From positions 31,536,195-31,600,194 of the forward strand of contig CM038710.1 of NCBI GenBank assembly GCA_021613375.1: a DNA stretch of 64,000 nt. The letters run 5' to 3'. Positions 11,938-24,351 of the stretch are shown here, piece by piece. Numbering within the stretch: position 1 is the first letter of the stretch; every line of letters begins with the position of its first letter. Made by a program: the position numbers and the translations under genes. Origin of the DNA: Megaleporinus macrocephalus. Taxonomy: Eukaryota > Chordata > Actinopteri > Characiformes > Anostomidae. The notes under the pieces are model-generated. The model was not told where the DNA came from. It made no database searches and was given only the letters and a program-made list of their open reading frames with translations.

Positions 11938-12810
11938 CAGGGGTGTTTAAACGTGGGCCGCAGACAGGTTTTTATTGGCCCCTGGCATCACTCGTAAGAA
12001 TATGTTATTGGTGGCCCGTCAGTACGTTGCAATTCTTCCTTTCACCTGACGGTGGCAGCAGTACATATACATGTATAGCATGTTTCACCGCTGTGTTAGT
12101 AATCAAAGTTATCTAAACTTAAGAGCCATTATTCTTCTGACTGGGTTTGAATTTATTTCATTCAGTAATGAAGGAGTTAAATAACAAGAGACGTCATGAA
12201 ACAAAGCACGGACGTTATAGTAAATATTCAGGGCACGAGGGGACAGAGAGACCTGCTCTCACAGCAACAACTGTTCTTCAGGGCACGCGGGGAGTTATGA
12301 GGTGGCTATGCTAATCGCTAAGCAGTGACACTGAGGTGTTTAAACACTCCAGCAGCCCTGCTGTGTCTGATCCACTCACACCAGCACAACACACTCTAAC
12401 ACATCACACCCACATCAGTGTCACTGCAGAGAAACTCACCATCAGAGAAATGTTGTCCATATCGTAATAGATTATGATACTTAAGGAATATAAGACTTGC
12501 TGTTATTGAGTTCTATAAGTTTGGTTTGGTACTGAGTGATATACAGTCTATAGGAAAAAACTAAAGATACTTAATGCAGGAATGTTGTTCAGAATGTTGA
12601 TATTCTGCTGCTGCAATTATGGTCAAATGAAATTAATTAATTAATTAAATAAATAAATATTCATTATTCTGCACATGTGTGTTTTTTTCATATTTTGAAT
12701 ACAGTGTTATATGTAATTTATGAACAGTACTTTTGGAAAGAGAGACTCGCCCTGACTGGTGTTTTGATATTGTCCAATCTGGCCCCCTGAAAAACGTTTG
12801 GCCACCCCTG
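11938..12810. mobile_element. hAT-type non-autonomous element
   Basis: Left end CAGGGGTGTTTAAACGTGG, right end AACGTTTGGCCACCCCTG: inverted termini beginning CAGGGGTG, as in hAT elements. Flanks CTCTATAT (11930-11937) and TTCTATGT (12811-12818) agree at 6 of 8 bases, consistent with an aged 8-bp target duplication. The left end is partly duplicated 29 bp upstream (CAGGGGTGTCC at 11909). Inside, 12325-12440 is a piece of a different family also present at 27.9-28.3 and 57.1-57.7 kb. Confidence 0.75.
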
Positions 12811-15017
12811 TTCTATGTGTTATATAAATTTCCAATCTCTACCTTTTCCCTGGGACCTCTTCGACCCCCACCCCCATGCCTTGTGATGTATAAAAGGGGG
12901 TACTGACCCACAGACCTGAGGAACATGGGGTGGCAGTGGGTCCCAGGGTTTTAAGCCTTCTGGCCCAAAGTTTACTCACCTTCCACAATTATGGTGTCCC
13001 CTCATGATCCAAACCCACAAGCTTGCATTAAAAGTTAGGATTATTTTTGCCTTCTCCTAAAAAATGACTACTTCTGAGATTCTTTTCTTTCTAGACTGTG
13101 ATGATATGTACACTGTAAACATGTTTTGCTGGTACAACCTAAAGAAAGTACTTTTCTAAGTTTTATTTAACCAAAACATGTTGATGGATTCTTTCAATCA
13201 AAGTATATTTTTAAGTTGAGTAGAACTCGTTTATTAGTATGTAAGAACTGGAGTGTGAACTTATTTGCTGAAAGTCGGATCTGATGAAGATCACACGCAT
13301 GTGTTCAGTGGGCGTGAAGATGCTAGGAATGATTATCATTGATGTTCCATGTTTTTAGCTTGCTAGATTGGTGAGTATCACATAAAGACAATGGAAATGT
13401 ACACAGCATTGCTTTTACTCGTGTCAGAGTGTTAGAGGCATTCAGGAGGTTAAGAGTTACAGTTAGTCACACGGAGGCTCCGCTGAGGGCAGCTCATTTT
13501 CACCTCTAAAGGAGACAACACGGCTGCCGACAGCTCGGGGAGATGCAGAGCTTTCACACCAAACCACACACATGCAGAGCGCGCTCAGTCTCGTCCACTT
13601 GGGGCACTGGTTTTATTTCAAAATACTTCATTTATTAATAACTTCACTGTTTGTTTCCATGCCGTTCAGATCTCTAAGATGCAGCTAATCCCAGACAAGC
13701 CATAGAGAGGTTCTTCACTATTCAAAACTACCTGACTCCCCCACGGAGAGTTCATTCAGTACTGTATTCACATTTACACAAACATGGAATCCAAAAATAA
13801 GAAAAAGAAACAGTGGTCTCAAGTTTTAAAACGTTGGGCTTTCTCGTTGAGAGGCCATCTGGCCTGCAAAGCAGCAAGGACAAGTGTGTGAAGCTTCCCT
13901 TAGGTACTGTTCTCAGACCAGTATGTATAATTGTGCAGAAAAGAGGTGAAGCTTATTTGTGCCGCAAAACTGGTCCTGGATCAGCATTCAAGGGAAACCT
14001 CCTATCCAGGTGTAAGTGTTTTAGTGGCAGTTCAGAGCGCTCCTGTTGGCATGGCAGGCAGTCTCGGCTAGAAACCTCACACTGTTTCTACAGCAAACAC
14101 TGACACAACTTTCTAGAGCTAAAACTTTGATTTTAGAATGTAAAGATCTAAGCGGTTAATTTTAATTTATTAGTATAATAACAGCATATCTTACATGGTA
14201 GCTTCAGACTTTCAGTCACTGAGGATGGTACTCTGCATGGATAAGGAATTATCTACCTGTGTTATTCTTAGGGATGTACAATAAATCACTGACTGCAGAC
14301 TGTCCTCGGTTTGTAACCCTACAGAAATAAAGTTTTAACGCTGATCCAGGCAGATCTAGTCCTAATTTATGTATTTTATAACTACTTATGTGTCAGCATC
14401 AGCAGATATGTACATGACAAATAACAAATGTGGGCATTGGCCTGTAATTTCCATACAGGTGCATTCCTAGTTATTGTATCTGACAACAGCATGTGTTTCC
14501 ATATTACTCTGAAGAATAAAGTTTGCTATGTTATAATAATACTCAAGCTACTTTTCTGAGTGGAAGAAATCACTAATATCACAAATGTACACTACTGTTC
14601 AATAGTTTAAATTCACTGCTCAAACTCATTAGCTACAGTAATATAAAAACTGATTTTGTTGATAAAAGGTTTTATTAGGTGCTAAACAGCTTGTAGGAAG
14701 CTGTAGAAGTTAACGATGAACGCAGATGCAGATGATTCTATAATAACTGAGAAAGCTGTACAGCACTGAAAATGGAACTTATACTCCAATTAATATCCAG
14801 AATGCCTCATACTTGAAAAGCTTTTATCCATAATCTGGCCAGAAAGGACTATGAATAGATCATTACTACTTTTTGCCAGGTCATAACTTCCTGCTGCTCA
14901 TTAAATAGTTGAAATAGTGAATAAAGTATTACTTTATCAGATTCAGTCAGCAGCCTATACAGCTTCACTGCACAGCTATGAGTCACTTAACAGCATAGGC
15001 TATTCCCAGGTCGTTAC

Positions 15018-15640
15018 TAGGCTGTTGCGAGACGGCTATGGCAACCCCTGGTGGCTGCTTGGCAGTTTGTATGGCGATATACAGTTGAGTTGTTGCTAGG
15101 AGGTTAATGTGGTACCCTGATGGGTTTCTAGAGTGTTGGCAGGTGGTTGCTATGGTATCCCATGTGCTGCTAAACACTTGCTATGGAATTCCTGGTATTT
15201 ACTAGTGTGTTGCTAGTTAGTTGCCATGGCTTCACAGGTGGTTGCTAAGGCATTGGTGGTGGTTGCAGAGATATCTCAGGTGGTTGCTAGGGTCCTGCTA
15301 ACCAATTGCTATGGCATCTCTGAGACTTGTAAGGGTGTTGCTATGTGGTTGCTATGGTGTTATGACATCCCACAAAGTTAATAGGGTGTTGCTAAGGTGT
15401 TAGCTACGTTGTTGCTACATGGTTTCTATGATGCCCTGTGTGGTTGCTAGGGTGTTGCGATGCTATCCCAGGTAGTTGCCAGGTTGTTGTCATGATATCC
15501 CAAATAGTTAAGAGGGTGTTGCTAAGGTGTTTGCTAGGCTGTTCCTACATGATTACTAGAGTGTCTTGGGTGGTTACTAGGGTGTTGCTAAGTAGTTGCT
15601 ATGTTGTTGCTATGGTAACCCACATAGGTAACAGCTACTT
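15018..15640. repeat. Degenerate GTTGCTATGG-type minisatellite
   Basis: More than a dozen GTTGCTA/GTTGCTATGG words alternate with CCCAGGTGGTTGC-like spacers at irregular 30-60 bp intervals. Units are strongly diverged, so this is an old array. No coding signal: it lies in the intron after the short-isoform stop codon. Confidence 0.8.
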
Positions 15641-16454
15641 GTTAAAGTACCTGTATTGTCATGATATGTAAGAGAGGGGTCCAGACTTTCATCCACATCG
15701 TAAGCCCACCATTACTGATTAGACTGAACATTCCAGAGTTGGATCATCATTGATATTGAAGAAACATGAACAAGTTATCGATAAAAATAATAATAAATAA
15801 AGAATAACAGCAGTGCTGCACATTACGAATCACTAATGATTATTACATAACAGACGATTCCAAACCTTTTAGGCTGTGCATGTTTGTATATTGGGGATTC
15901 CTTTGTTTGGGTTTGAGTGAAGCTGTTGTGTTACTGTTGAGAGTTATTGAGAGGCTCTAAATCTTTTACGCCCGTCTGGCTTCCTGCCGCCTGCCATTTC
16001 CCAGCAGAGAGACTCTACTAACACGGTCAGACTTAGTCAATGACCCACACAGGACAACAGACATGGTTAAATTAATGAAACAAAAGGCATTTAGGACAAC
16101 AGACAGTTTACAAGCACAGACTGTGTAGCACAACAGGTTTGTTATTTACAAATCCAGCAGTCCTTCAAGTTTCCAGAGCAGGTAAAGTAAGTGTCAGTGT
16201 AAAGGGGGATGAGAAGGTTAGGAGATGTGCTGCGGTTCACGGCTTGCCGGATCCAAATCCACTGAGGACGGCCCTGCGCCACAGGACTCGCCTTATCAGT
16301 TAACTCGTGCTCTTGTAGCCAGCAGCAACACAAGGAGCAAACACCTACTCCTCTGAGGCTCAACCTGACACCCACTCTTTCTCTCACTCTCTCACTCCAT
16401 CACTCTCTCACGCTCTCGCTCACACAGACAGGTCAGAGAGGCCGCCCGGCTGTA

Positions 16455-16625
16455 TCACCAGTCAGCGTCCTCCTCTATGTAGTAGTCAGGTGTGTTGGTA
16501 CCGTCGAACAGACCGGGGTCCAGAGACTTCCTCTGCTTTCCTCGGGCAAAGACGCGGGACAGCGAACCCAGGCCCATCTTCTCCTTCTTCTTTCTCCTCT
16601 TCTGGTCCTCCAGGTCCTCTAAAGA
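16455..16625 (-). CDS. kazn: kazrin exon with built-in short-isoform terminus
   Basis: The acceptor CTGCAG|TCT at 16627-16626 opens the exon in phase 0. It encodes SLEDLEDQKRRKKKEKMG, LGSLSRVFARGKQRK and SLDPGLFDG. The Lys/Arg cluster is the basic, possible nuclear-localisation segment of kazrin. Two endings are possible. With donor G|GTACC at 16502|16501 the exon is 124 bp and splices to the exon at 9875, restoring FDDSDS. If that donor is not used, translation continues with TNTPDYYIEEDADW and stops at 16455-16457. The acidic YYIEEDADW tail matches, from memory, the end of short mammalian kazrin isoforms. The isoform choice therefore depends on one splice site. Confidence 0.93.
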   Translation of the reverse strand, partial: SLEDLEDQKRRKKKEKMGLGSLSRVFARGKQRKSLDPGLFDGTNTPDYYIEEDADW

Positions 16626-18404
16626 CTGCAGCCACAGAACATTGTGGATCAAAGCAGAGAGAGAGCTTTAGACCCCTCCAAGTGCAGGCTTATCATTCTA
16701 TTCTTAACTATGAGACCAGACACGAAATAACTGTACTTAAGCAGAAGTATGAGGGCTGGTCGAAGTCTTACTTAATTAAAAGGAAAGGATGGAACCAAAA
16801 ATAGACTCAGCTTTCACTCTAATTGAGTGAAAGCTGGAAGTACCTACCCTTATCCATATACGCATGAACTAAATTAAAAAAATATATATATTAAACATTC
16901 AACTGTTTCAACAAGTTAATTAAAGCTTTTCTTTAGCTATGACTAAGACGGATCCCTATCTGCATTTTAAGACACGATTATGTTACATTAATGGCAGCTG
17001 CTGAGTCACAGATCATATGCGGTAAAACTGTGAAAATAGCAGAGCTGTTTAATTAAAAACAACTTTTTAAGGAGAGATTTTAAAGGAGCAATATGCAAGA
17101 TTTGTAATTTAACCATTTCACAGTTAACTACAACTATCAACAGAATGTGAAGAAATAACAGGTTTGATGGTGCCTCAAAGACATCTATGGCTCATGTTGC
17201 AGATATATCTACTATAGGCTAATAAGCCAGCCCTGGCTTGTCCTGTCTGCAAAAGTGAGTCACTGTAACATCGAGTTGAATCAGTCCAACATGAGAGGAT
17301 TAAGAAATAGCACTGCTCTGATGCTGTATTAGATTATTAGGTTAGATAATATAAAAGACAGGAAACCAATGAAAGGATTAGTAGATGCAACTACTAAAAC
17401 TATTGGCAAGTGACCACTATAATCACCGCCACCGCCCGTTTACGTTCAAAATGCTCTTTCAGCTCTTTTCAACAAAACAAAATAAAGAGCTAACATTGGC
17501 ATTTCTTTCCACAGCTGGAGGCACTGTTGGGATAAAGTCTGAAAAATCACATTACTCCTAGGCTGGTAAGAACTAAAGAGGATGGAGGGAGGACCATGCA
17601 TTTTCTGGTGATATGTTGCCCCCTATTGTTTGGAGTATGAATTAAACCAGTTGCATCATCTTACAAATAACTTCTTTAATGTGTTTACACCTGTCGTTCA
17701 TCATGTAGGAAAACTACTGTTGCAAACTGCATCGTATGCTTATCGTATGCAACTGCATTACTGCAACTGCATATCCTAGATGAAATGTGTGGTTATTTCT
17801 TTTCTCTCCTCACACACTGCACTTTCCAGGCGTATTGCTTTTAACTTTATCTTTACTGAAGAAACTAACGTTGGTGAACACTGAATCAAAGTGTCTGATT
17901 CAACTTAAAGATTCATGCATTTAATTGGTGATTTGGTGGAGTGCATGTAGTGGCTATTTGGATTTTATTTTAAAGGTTCTATTAGATTTATTTAATCTAA
18001 TTTTATTGGAGTACTTCGATACAATTTATACATTTTTAAAGACCTTTACGTGACCAGAGGAACAGTTGATATAATACAGACAATAAAATCAATACACAAC
18101 TTTTTGTTTGTTGTTTGGAATTTTACCCAATTTCTCCTATTGCCATTTCCCACTACTGTCGCCAGATCTCTTTAGTTTAACTTTACTAACTCTAAATAAC
18201 TGTGCGAGTATGTGAAATGGAAAAAAAGAAAGCACTGATGTTTGTAAATTTCATTACAGGGTAATTCCCTAAAACCATATTTCAGTATATATTACACTAT
18301 ATATTAAAATGTTTTCACTGCAGTGCAATCGCAATGAAATATGCAGCACGACAAATATGACTAAGTGTCCTGACAATGTAAAGTGCAAGAGTGTGTGTTC
18401 TCAC
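16626..18404 (-). other. kazrin intron upstream of the isoform-switch exon
   Basis: A 1.8-kb unique, AT-rich intron. Mammalian kazrin, as I recall it, has about 17 extra residues between the SLCN and SLEDLED segments. I looked here for a small exon encoding them and found none. Direct joining of the two flanking exons keeps the frame (phase 0 to phase 0). Confidence 0.6.
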
Positions 18405-18538
18405 GTTGCAGAGCGAGTGTGTTCTGTGTCTTGGTGAGTTAAGCTCAGATGGCGTGGATGATCGCTCTCCCTCCAGTGCCGAGGCGTCTGACAGGAGTGA
18501 CGGTTGCCGTGAGTGACAGGGGCTGAGACGCAGACTGC
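18405..18538 (-). CDS. kazn: kazrin exon: Ser/Pro-rich linker
   Basis: A 134-bp exon. The acceptor CCTCAG|GC completes a split Gly codon and the donor is AAC|GTGAG in phase 0. It encodes residues 226-270: GSLRLSPCHSRQPSLLSD, ASALEGERSSTPSELNSP and RHRTHSLCN. This is the phospho-site-like Ser/Pro linker between coiled coil and SAM region, clearly kazrin (SPCHSRQPS and RHRTHSLCN blocks). The nearer AG after GCAG was rejected because it breaks the frame. CA-rich sequence lies just upstream of the acceptor at 18606-18630. Confidence 0.93.
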
Positions 18539-19982
18539 CTGAGGAGTGCGCCACGCACACTCCATCAACGTCGCACACGCACGGGGGTGCGGCCTTTAAC
18601 ACTGAAGCACACACACAAACAAACACACAGGTTCACCGTAAGCTTCTTCTTCCTTTACTAGATGTTATAAAGCTATATGTTTACATGAGCATTTATATAC
18701 GCCCCATACAACATTCTGTTCAACAGCAGGATGAGCTGTGTGTACTTAGTCTGAGTGGATAAGTCAGGCTCTGTTGACTATGAGATTATGTGAGTCTTAT
18801 TCAACCTAATTTCTTCTTGACTTAAAGGGGAATTTCAGAGATGTCTCAAAATTCTGAATAAGTCAGTTGCTGGGATCTGAGCAGGGTGATTTGATGTGAA
18901 ATGGTTAATTGTATAGAAACTTATGGACAATTTCTCTACAGTGGCGGTGATGGGAACCCACTATGTCTGGCCCTTTGATTGCCTATCCTAAACGACCAGT
19001 GAACCTACACTTCCAATAGTAACTGAAGAGCTATTAGTTTGGACCATGAATACCAACAGTTGCAGGTAAAAACACGTCTAGAAGAATCCCACTGTGGGAT
19101 TCAAACTGTATGTTAGCACTAAGCATTAAATTTTTTAACCCTTCTAGAATAAACATGGATATCTGAAGTTCATAAAAGACATTCTTTGTTTTATTTGTGA
19201 CATGGTGTATTATTAAAAGCCAATTTAAGAGGACTGATTAACAGGCCCAAATAGTGTCAAGAAAACATTACCATTACGCCATTACACCACCTCCACCAGC
19301 CTGGACTGTTCACACAAAGCAGGTTGGGTTTACTGATACCTGCTGTTGTTTTATGGTTTATCAGACTAGTTAGACTACAGTTTGGCTACTAAAATCCAAA
19401 CAATGTGGGCGTTACCAAATCCTGATTGGATGTTTTTTTTGTTTTAAAAGAAAAAGAAAAAAAAAAGAAAAAAAAGAAAAAAAAAATCCCAATTTTATCC
19501 AATTTTAACTTCAACAAACAAGACAGCAGTCTTTTACATTGTGTATGTGTATGATTGGAACAGTTTAGATTAAAACCTGCTTACACTGACTTTCAAAGGT
19601 TTAGAACATTGCTATTTTGGAGATGCAAGTTTTTCTTTGGAGAGCGACGTTCATAATAGTAAAATGGAGGCAAGTCTTGGCTTCTCACTTCCATAAATAT
19701 ATAATAGAAAAATAAAAATAGACTTTTATAGACCTTTTTAAGAAACTATCAGACTTCATTGGTAACCATTTTGTGTAACAGCTTACTGTGTAGTAGCATT
19801 TAACTTTCAGACATCTGGTTCCCTTCACTAGCACTGCGAACAATTCTGACTCAGTGAGTATCTCTACAATAACACATTTCACATCAAACTGCTCGGAATT
19901 AAGCAGATATTTCTAAAAATCAGTAGAATTTCCCTCAAAGAGTGGCAAGTGTGTGTGTGTGTATGGGTGTGTGTGTGTGTAC
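18539..19982 (-). other. kazrin intron in linker
   Basis: A 1.4-kb intron with an A-rich tract at 19444-19487 and a (TG)n run at 19949-19980 that begins at the donor of the preceding exon. Nothing else recognised. Confidence 0.7.
19949..19981. repeat. (TG)n directly at a kazrin 5' splice site
   Basis: On the kazrin strand the intron begins GTACACACACACAC, so the donor GT runs straight into a CA repeat interrupted by CCCATA. Confidence 0.95.
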
Positions 19983-20157
19983 CCTGTCTGTCGAGTGTGT
20001 GGTACAGGCTGTGTTGACTCTGGCGTATGGCTGCGGTTAGAGGCAGCTCTGCATGCATCACCCACTCCTGGTTGCCATTGACGACGGCCTCTGTGGGCAT
20101 GGCCAAAGAGTGGCGCTTAGGAACGTCCTTAGTGAGCGTAGCCAAAGACTGCTTAGC
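19983..20157 (-). CDS. kazn: kazrin exon: post-coiled-coil segment
   Basis: A 175-bp exon. The acceptor TTGCAG|GCT enters in phase 0, and the donor CAGG|GTAC leaves after one base. It encodes residues 168-225: AKQSLATLTKDVPKRHSLAM, PTEAVVNGNQEWVMHAEL and PLTAAIRQSQHSLYHTLDRQ. This is a diagnostic kazrin segment (LATLTKDVPKRHSLAMP, NGNQEWV, LPLTAAIRQSQ). Its acceptor is preceded by a TG repeat on the gene strand (+ 20161-20177) and its donor is followed by a CA repeat. Confidence 0.96.
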
Positions 20158-21051
20158 CTGCAACACACACACACACATGCACACCAACCGAGCGTTATGA
20201 CAGGTGTAAACGAGTGCGAGGCGAAAGGACAGGAAGCCATCTGTAAAAACCCGAGTGTGTTTTTTTTTGGTCTGCAGGCACAGACGGGAGACAAATTCAA
20301 GAAAAAAGCCGAAGAAACGAGTGGAGAAACATAACGAGCGCAGATGCTTCCAGACAGGTGTGTTACACAATACAATTAAGCAATCAACATCCTAGCATGT
20401 GCCTCTGTGGCATGTACAAAAATGCTGAGCGGTCCCCAGTGACATCGATTTAGGATCGAGGTGGCAAGAGGGAAGGATGTGAGTGAGGGTTCATTACTGG
20501 GGCACGGATGGCAGGAGCTGCGCTGCTCAGCTGCCTGGTGTTTCTATAGGAACGGTGACTAAGGTGACATCTGCGTTTACATCCACAGGAAAGACATCAG
20601 TAAACAGGGTTAAACACTGTGGCTGTATGTGTACATTCAGTTACTATACTATACAATATGTGAGGAAAAGCAGGAGAGCAACACTACATATAGAACGATG
20701 TCCCACATAATTGCAGTAATAACATAATAACTACACATCTGAGAGTTTGCTGTTGTCTCAAATTCGGAGAACAAACTAATTTGATCACAGAAGTCATCCT
20801 TCACCAAGTGGGCAAGTGTGTATGTGGCATACACAGAGAGAATAGAGCAGGCCTAAATGCTGGACCACTATGGGCTTCAGGGCATTTTCTGCCATGGTGT
20901 GGGTTCAGGTGACCCCTTAGAGGGTTCACTGCAAATAAGCACAGAGTTATTCTGACCAATCACCTTCACTGACAATACCTCAATAGCTCCATATCTCTAA
21001 TATGACAATACCTTCGTCCCGAGGGCACGAGGGTCCACTGGAAGGTTTGCT

Positions 21052-21330
21052 GAATATGAAAATCATGTCAAATTATATGCTACGGCCGAATTAAACACCC
21101 ATTGAAGGTTTCGTTAGACTCTCTGTACCATCATTATTAAAACATGAGTTGAAGGAATATCTTGTAGGAGAATGATGTTCTTTACCTCCAGAACAGTTTC
21201 AGTCTTGTCAAGCTGTACTGAAGCTGTTCTGGAGGGCTAACATCTTATTAGAGCACTGTATATAGATTTTTCCTTTAATTTGTCACCCATGTGTATGCCT
21301 GTGTTTGTGGGAAAGGGACTGTGCGGATAT
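21052..21330. repeat. Diverged direct repeat, copy 1
   Basis: Matches 22843-23110 in the same orientation. Shared words include AAAACATGAGTTGAAG, GTTCTTTACCTCCA, CATCTTATTAG, GTATATAGATTTTTC and TTTGTCACCCATGTGTAT. Family unknown, non-coding. Confidence 0.8.
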
Positions 21331-21581
21331 GTGGTGCTGAATGAAAAACATTTTAAGTGCATTTAAGACAAACGACTGTAAGTTGCACTACAACAAACTC
21401 AAATATCATGAATTAAAGTAAAGGTGCAATCATTTCTCAGCCCTGATTTAAGTACCTCTCAGCGGGTGTTACATGAAATATTCATAAAATAACTAGGAAT
21501 ATCCAGCTTGGCGTGAAGACTAGCTCTTACTGAATAAATGGAGAGAATCGGCCAAGCACACACTTACCCCCTCTAAGAGAC

Positions 21582-21826
21582 ATATCGTCGCTGTCCAATG
21601 AAAAACAAGCCTCTCCAAAATTGCAACTTTACAGGAGAGACCAAAAACATACTTTACTTTCACTGTAAGTCAATGGAACCAGATTTTTTGTTCCAAGCTA
21701 TTTTGGAGTACTTCTATTGGTCCGTTCATCATGAAATCTTCACACAATGTAAATGACAATGATGTAGAAAACTCAATATCGGCAAAAATTGAGATACATT
21801 TTTTTTTTATTGGACAGTAACGATAT
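21582..21826. mobile_element. 230-bp MITE, copy B (inverted)
   Basis: Starts TATCGTCGCTGTCCAATG and ends ATTGGACAGTAACGATATA. It lies in the opposite orientation to the copies at 8996 and 25045. It retains the common interior, including AAAATTGCAACTTTAC and GTAAGTCAATGGAACC. Confidence 0.88.
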
Positions 21827-22073
21827 ATAACTACAGCATATAGGTTTTGGACTGTGTAGGAGTTTTGTATTGAATGTTTAATGGAAAGGATTATGATTTA
21901 GTGTACCTTTCACACTGCAACGTACTAGCCTGAGACAAAAACATGCCTAGCTAACATCTATTGCACCTGTACTTTAATCAGGTTCAGTCTACAGTCAAGT
22001 CGGGCAGCAGGCATCAAACAACTATCACATACAGAACTATGGAGATTCTCAGTGCTATCAACTGTAATCTCAC

Positions 22074-22074
22074 A

Positions 22075-22105
<31 letters not shown>
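22074..22105. repeat. (TACA)n microsatellite
   Basis: Consecutive TACA units (eight or so), followed by an imperfect TATA/CACA stretch. Confidence 0.9.
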
Positions 22106-22108
<3 letters not shown>

Positions 22109-22740
22109 AATATACACACACGCATATACACTACACAGCAAACAATGATATCATGGCAAGTGAGAACATCTTGAATGTCAGTAATGCAGCACTGTGTAGA
22201 AGTCAGAGGCCTTTCTTCATGTATAGCACTTCCAGTCAAAATGGTAACTAAGTGCATGTTATAGATGTTTCAGAGTTCAAAAACAATTCAAAGTGTCCTG
22301 CTGCTCTGTAGTTCCAGACTCTTACAGACTTACAGAATCCCTACAGAATCCCTCAGGAGATCATGTGACGCTTATGGCACGGCCATCGTCCATTCACAGA
22401 CCTTTTACACTTGTAGATGGCTCTATATAGACCGTTCACCTCCATTCCCTCTTTGTGAAGTGCTGCCATGACTTTTCATGTTGTCCTCTCAGTGTATTCA
22501 CAAAGATTGTTTCTCTGACTCTTTGTGTTTTCTGTTTTTTTATCCCTGGTCTGTTTTTCTTTAGAAAGTTTTCTAGTCATCCCTTTTTCCATTAAAGCCT
22601 CAAAGCTTTGCCTTTACCGCAAGCATCTGAGTCACTCAGTTCCATTACAGGAAGATATAGACTCCTAACACCTGTGCGAGGCCTGGTACAGGTACAAGGC
22701 TCTTTCCCTTCTGCTTAAGACTTTATAACCGCCACAGGTG

Positions 22741-23215
22741 TTTCTGTCTATCCTTTAACTGAGAGTAGAACAACTCAATGCTATTGATCTGCAAGTTGGC
22801 AAGAAGCTGTTGTAAAGAGAAGGAGGGAAGACTGAATGTCAGATTATATGCTGCGGCCAAATTACTCATGGAAGGTTTCGGTTCTACGCTTTAGACAGTT
22901 CTCTGTACCCTCATAATTAAAACATGAGTTGAAGAAATATCTTTAAGAAGAATGGTGTTCTTTACCTCCAAGAACAGTTTCAGGCTTGAGGAGCTTATGG
23001 CAAGCTGTACTGAAGCTTTTCTGGAGGGCCAACATCTTATTAGGACGCTGTATATAGATTTTTCGTTTAATTTGTCACCCATGTGTATACGCCTGTGTTT
23101 GTGTGAAAGGGACTGTGTCTGTCCATCCTTCAACTGTGAGAAGACAGCTCAATACTATCGATCTGAAAGTTGGCAAGAAGCTGTTGTAAAGAAAAGGAGG
23201 GAAGACTAAACGTGT
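22741..23215. repeat. Diverged direct repeat, copies 2 and 3
   Basis: The block 22843-23110 is the second copy of 21052-21330. The adjoining block 22741-22840 (GTTGGCAAGAAGCTGTTGTA, AGGAGGGAAGACT) is repeated at 23117-23212, so the full unit was about 375 bp and tandemly repeated. No coding frame is conserved. Confidence 0.8.
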
Positions 23216-24351
23216 TTGGGATTGCTTTGATCACAAGAAGCAGAACCAACTTTTTTAAACTGAAAGACTGAAGCTATAATAAAGGTAAGGCAGTATTTTC
23301 TGTATAAAGTTCTGTGAAATATATGCTCACCGCTTTGTTCCTGATACTGAAAATCTCCATGGCTCCAGTTTTGACTGGAAATAATAATAATAAAAGAAAG
23401 ATAGTCTCTGATATTTGCACAGTCCTGTACAGCTAACATTTCTTATTACAAGACTACTGTACATTTTACATAAGATCATTCAGCAAATATCTGGATTACT
23501 TAATGTACGTAATAATGATTGAATGCATTGATTTAACTGAATCAATTAGGTTATTATATAATAACTTCACAACAATCTCAGAATAAGAAATGTATTGGCT
23601 TCATAGCATTCAAGATCTTATTACTTGCCAAGATATCATTTCGCAAAAAGTACAAACAAGGCATGTGCTATAGTTAAAATCAATCAACTGAGGCAAAATG
23701 ATCTCAGTGCACACTGTTACGCTCTGCGTCTTCTGTAGCTCTCCAAGTAGATGGAGAAGGAGAGGGCAACAGCTAGAACAGATGCAGCAAAGACAATGGG
23801 AAGAAAAATCCTTCTCACTTCTTTTGTTCATTGTAATGATCTTATTTTGTACAGGCACTTCATTTCATCTGATATGCAGCCTTTTGTTTCTCTAAAGATT
23901 AACTGCATCGATTCCAGTGAAATTCAGCAGACATATCTGCTCACACACCCAGATTCAGATGTTTGCTCCACACTCTTAAAAATGAAGATGCCAAAAAGGG
24001 TTATTTGCAGAATGCCACTTCCTTACAAAAAGACTTTCAATGATCGACTCTTTAGATAAATCCTTCCTGTGAAGAACCTTTTCCAAATGTAAAGCACCTC
24101 CGCATAATGTAACACTTCAAGGAAGAACCCTTTAACTGGTAGAGAACATTTACATTATGAGAAAGTTCTTTAAACCCTGTTCTTAGCCCTCAAAAACAGT
24201 GGTTTGCGAATGTTTGAGCACCCCTGGTCAAAACCGATGATGACCTGACTTCCAGATGGCATGAAAGTAAAGATGAAACCATTTCCACCTTTTACAGGTT
24301 AAAATAACTAAACGGACCCAAAGCAAAAGTTTGTGCACCCAGCATGGTCAG

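Larger units (their letters stand above)
9876..16454 (-). other. kazrin intron / 3' region of the short isoform
   Basis: About 6.6 kb. For the short isoform the first part below 16455 would be 3' UTR. AATAAA-type signals on the minus strand (TTTATT on +) occur near 14669 and 14166, but I cannot tell whether they are used. The region also holds a hAT-type element at 11938-12810 and the minisatellite at 15018-15640. The stretches 9880-11900 and 12830-15000 look unique and AT-rich with no convincing exon. Confidence 0.65.

Noticed and set aside
13784..14103. Basic open frames (one beginning MESKNKKKKQWS, another of 96 codons from 13813)
   Set aside because: No recognisable domain and no splice or promoter context. 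They overlap in different frames, and the region lies on the antisense strand of a kazrin intron.
18534..18538. Alternative acceptor a few bases downstream in the Ser/Pro linker exon
   Set aside because: The nearer AG would shift the reading frame relative to both neighbouring exons.
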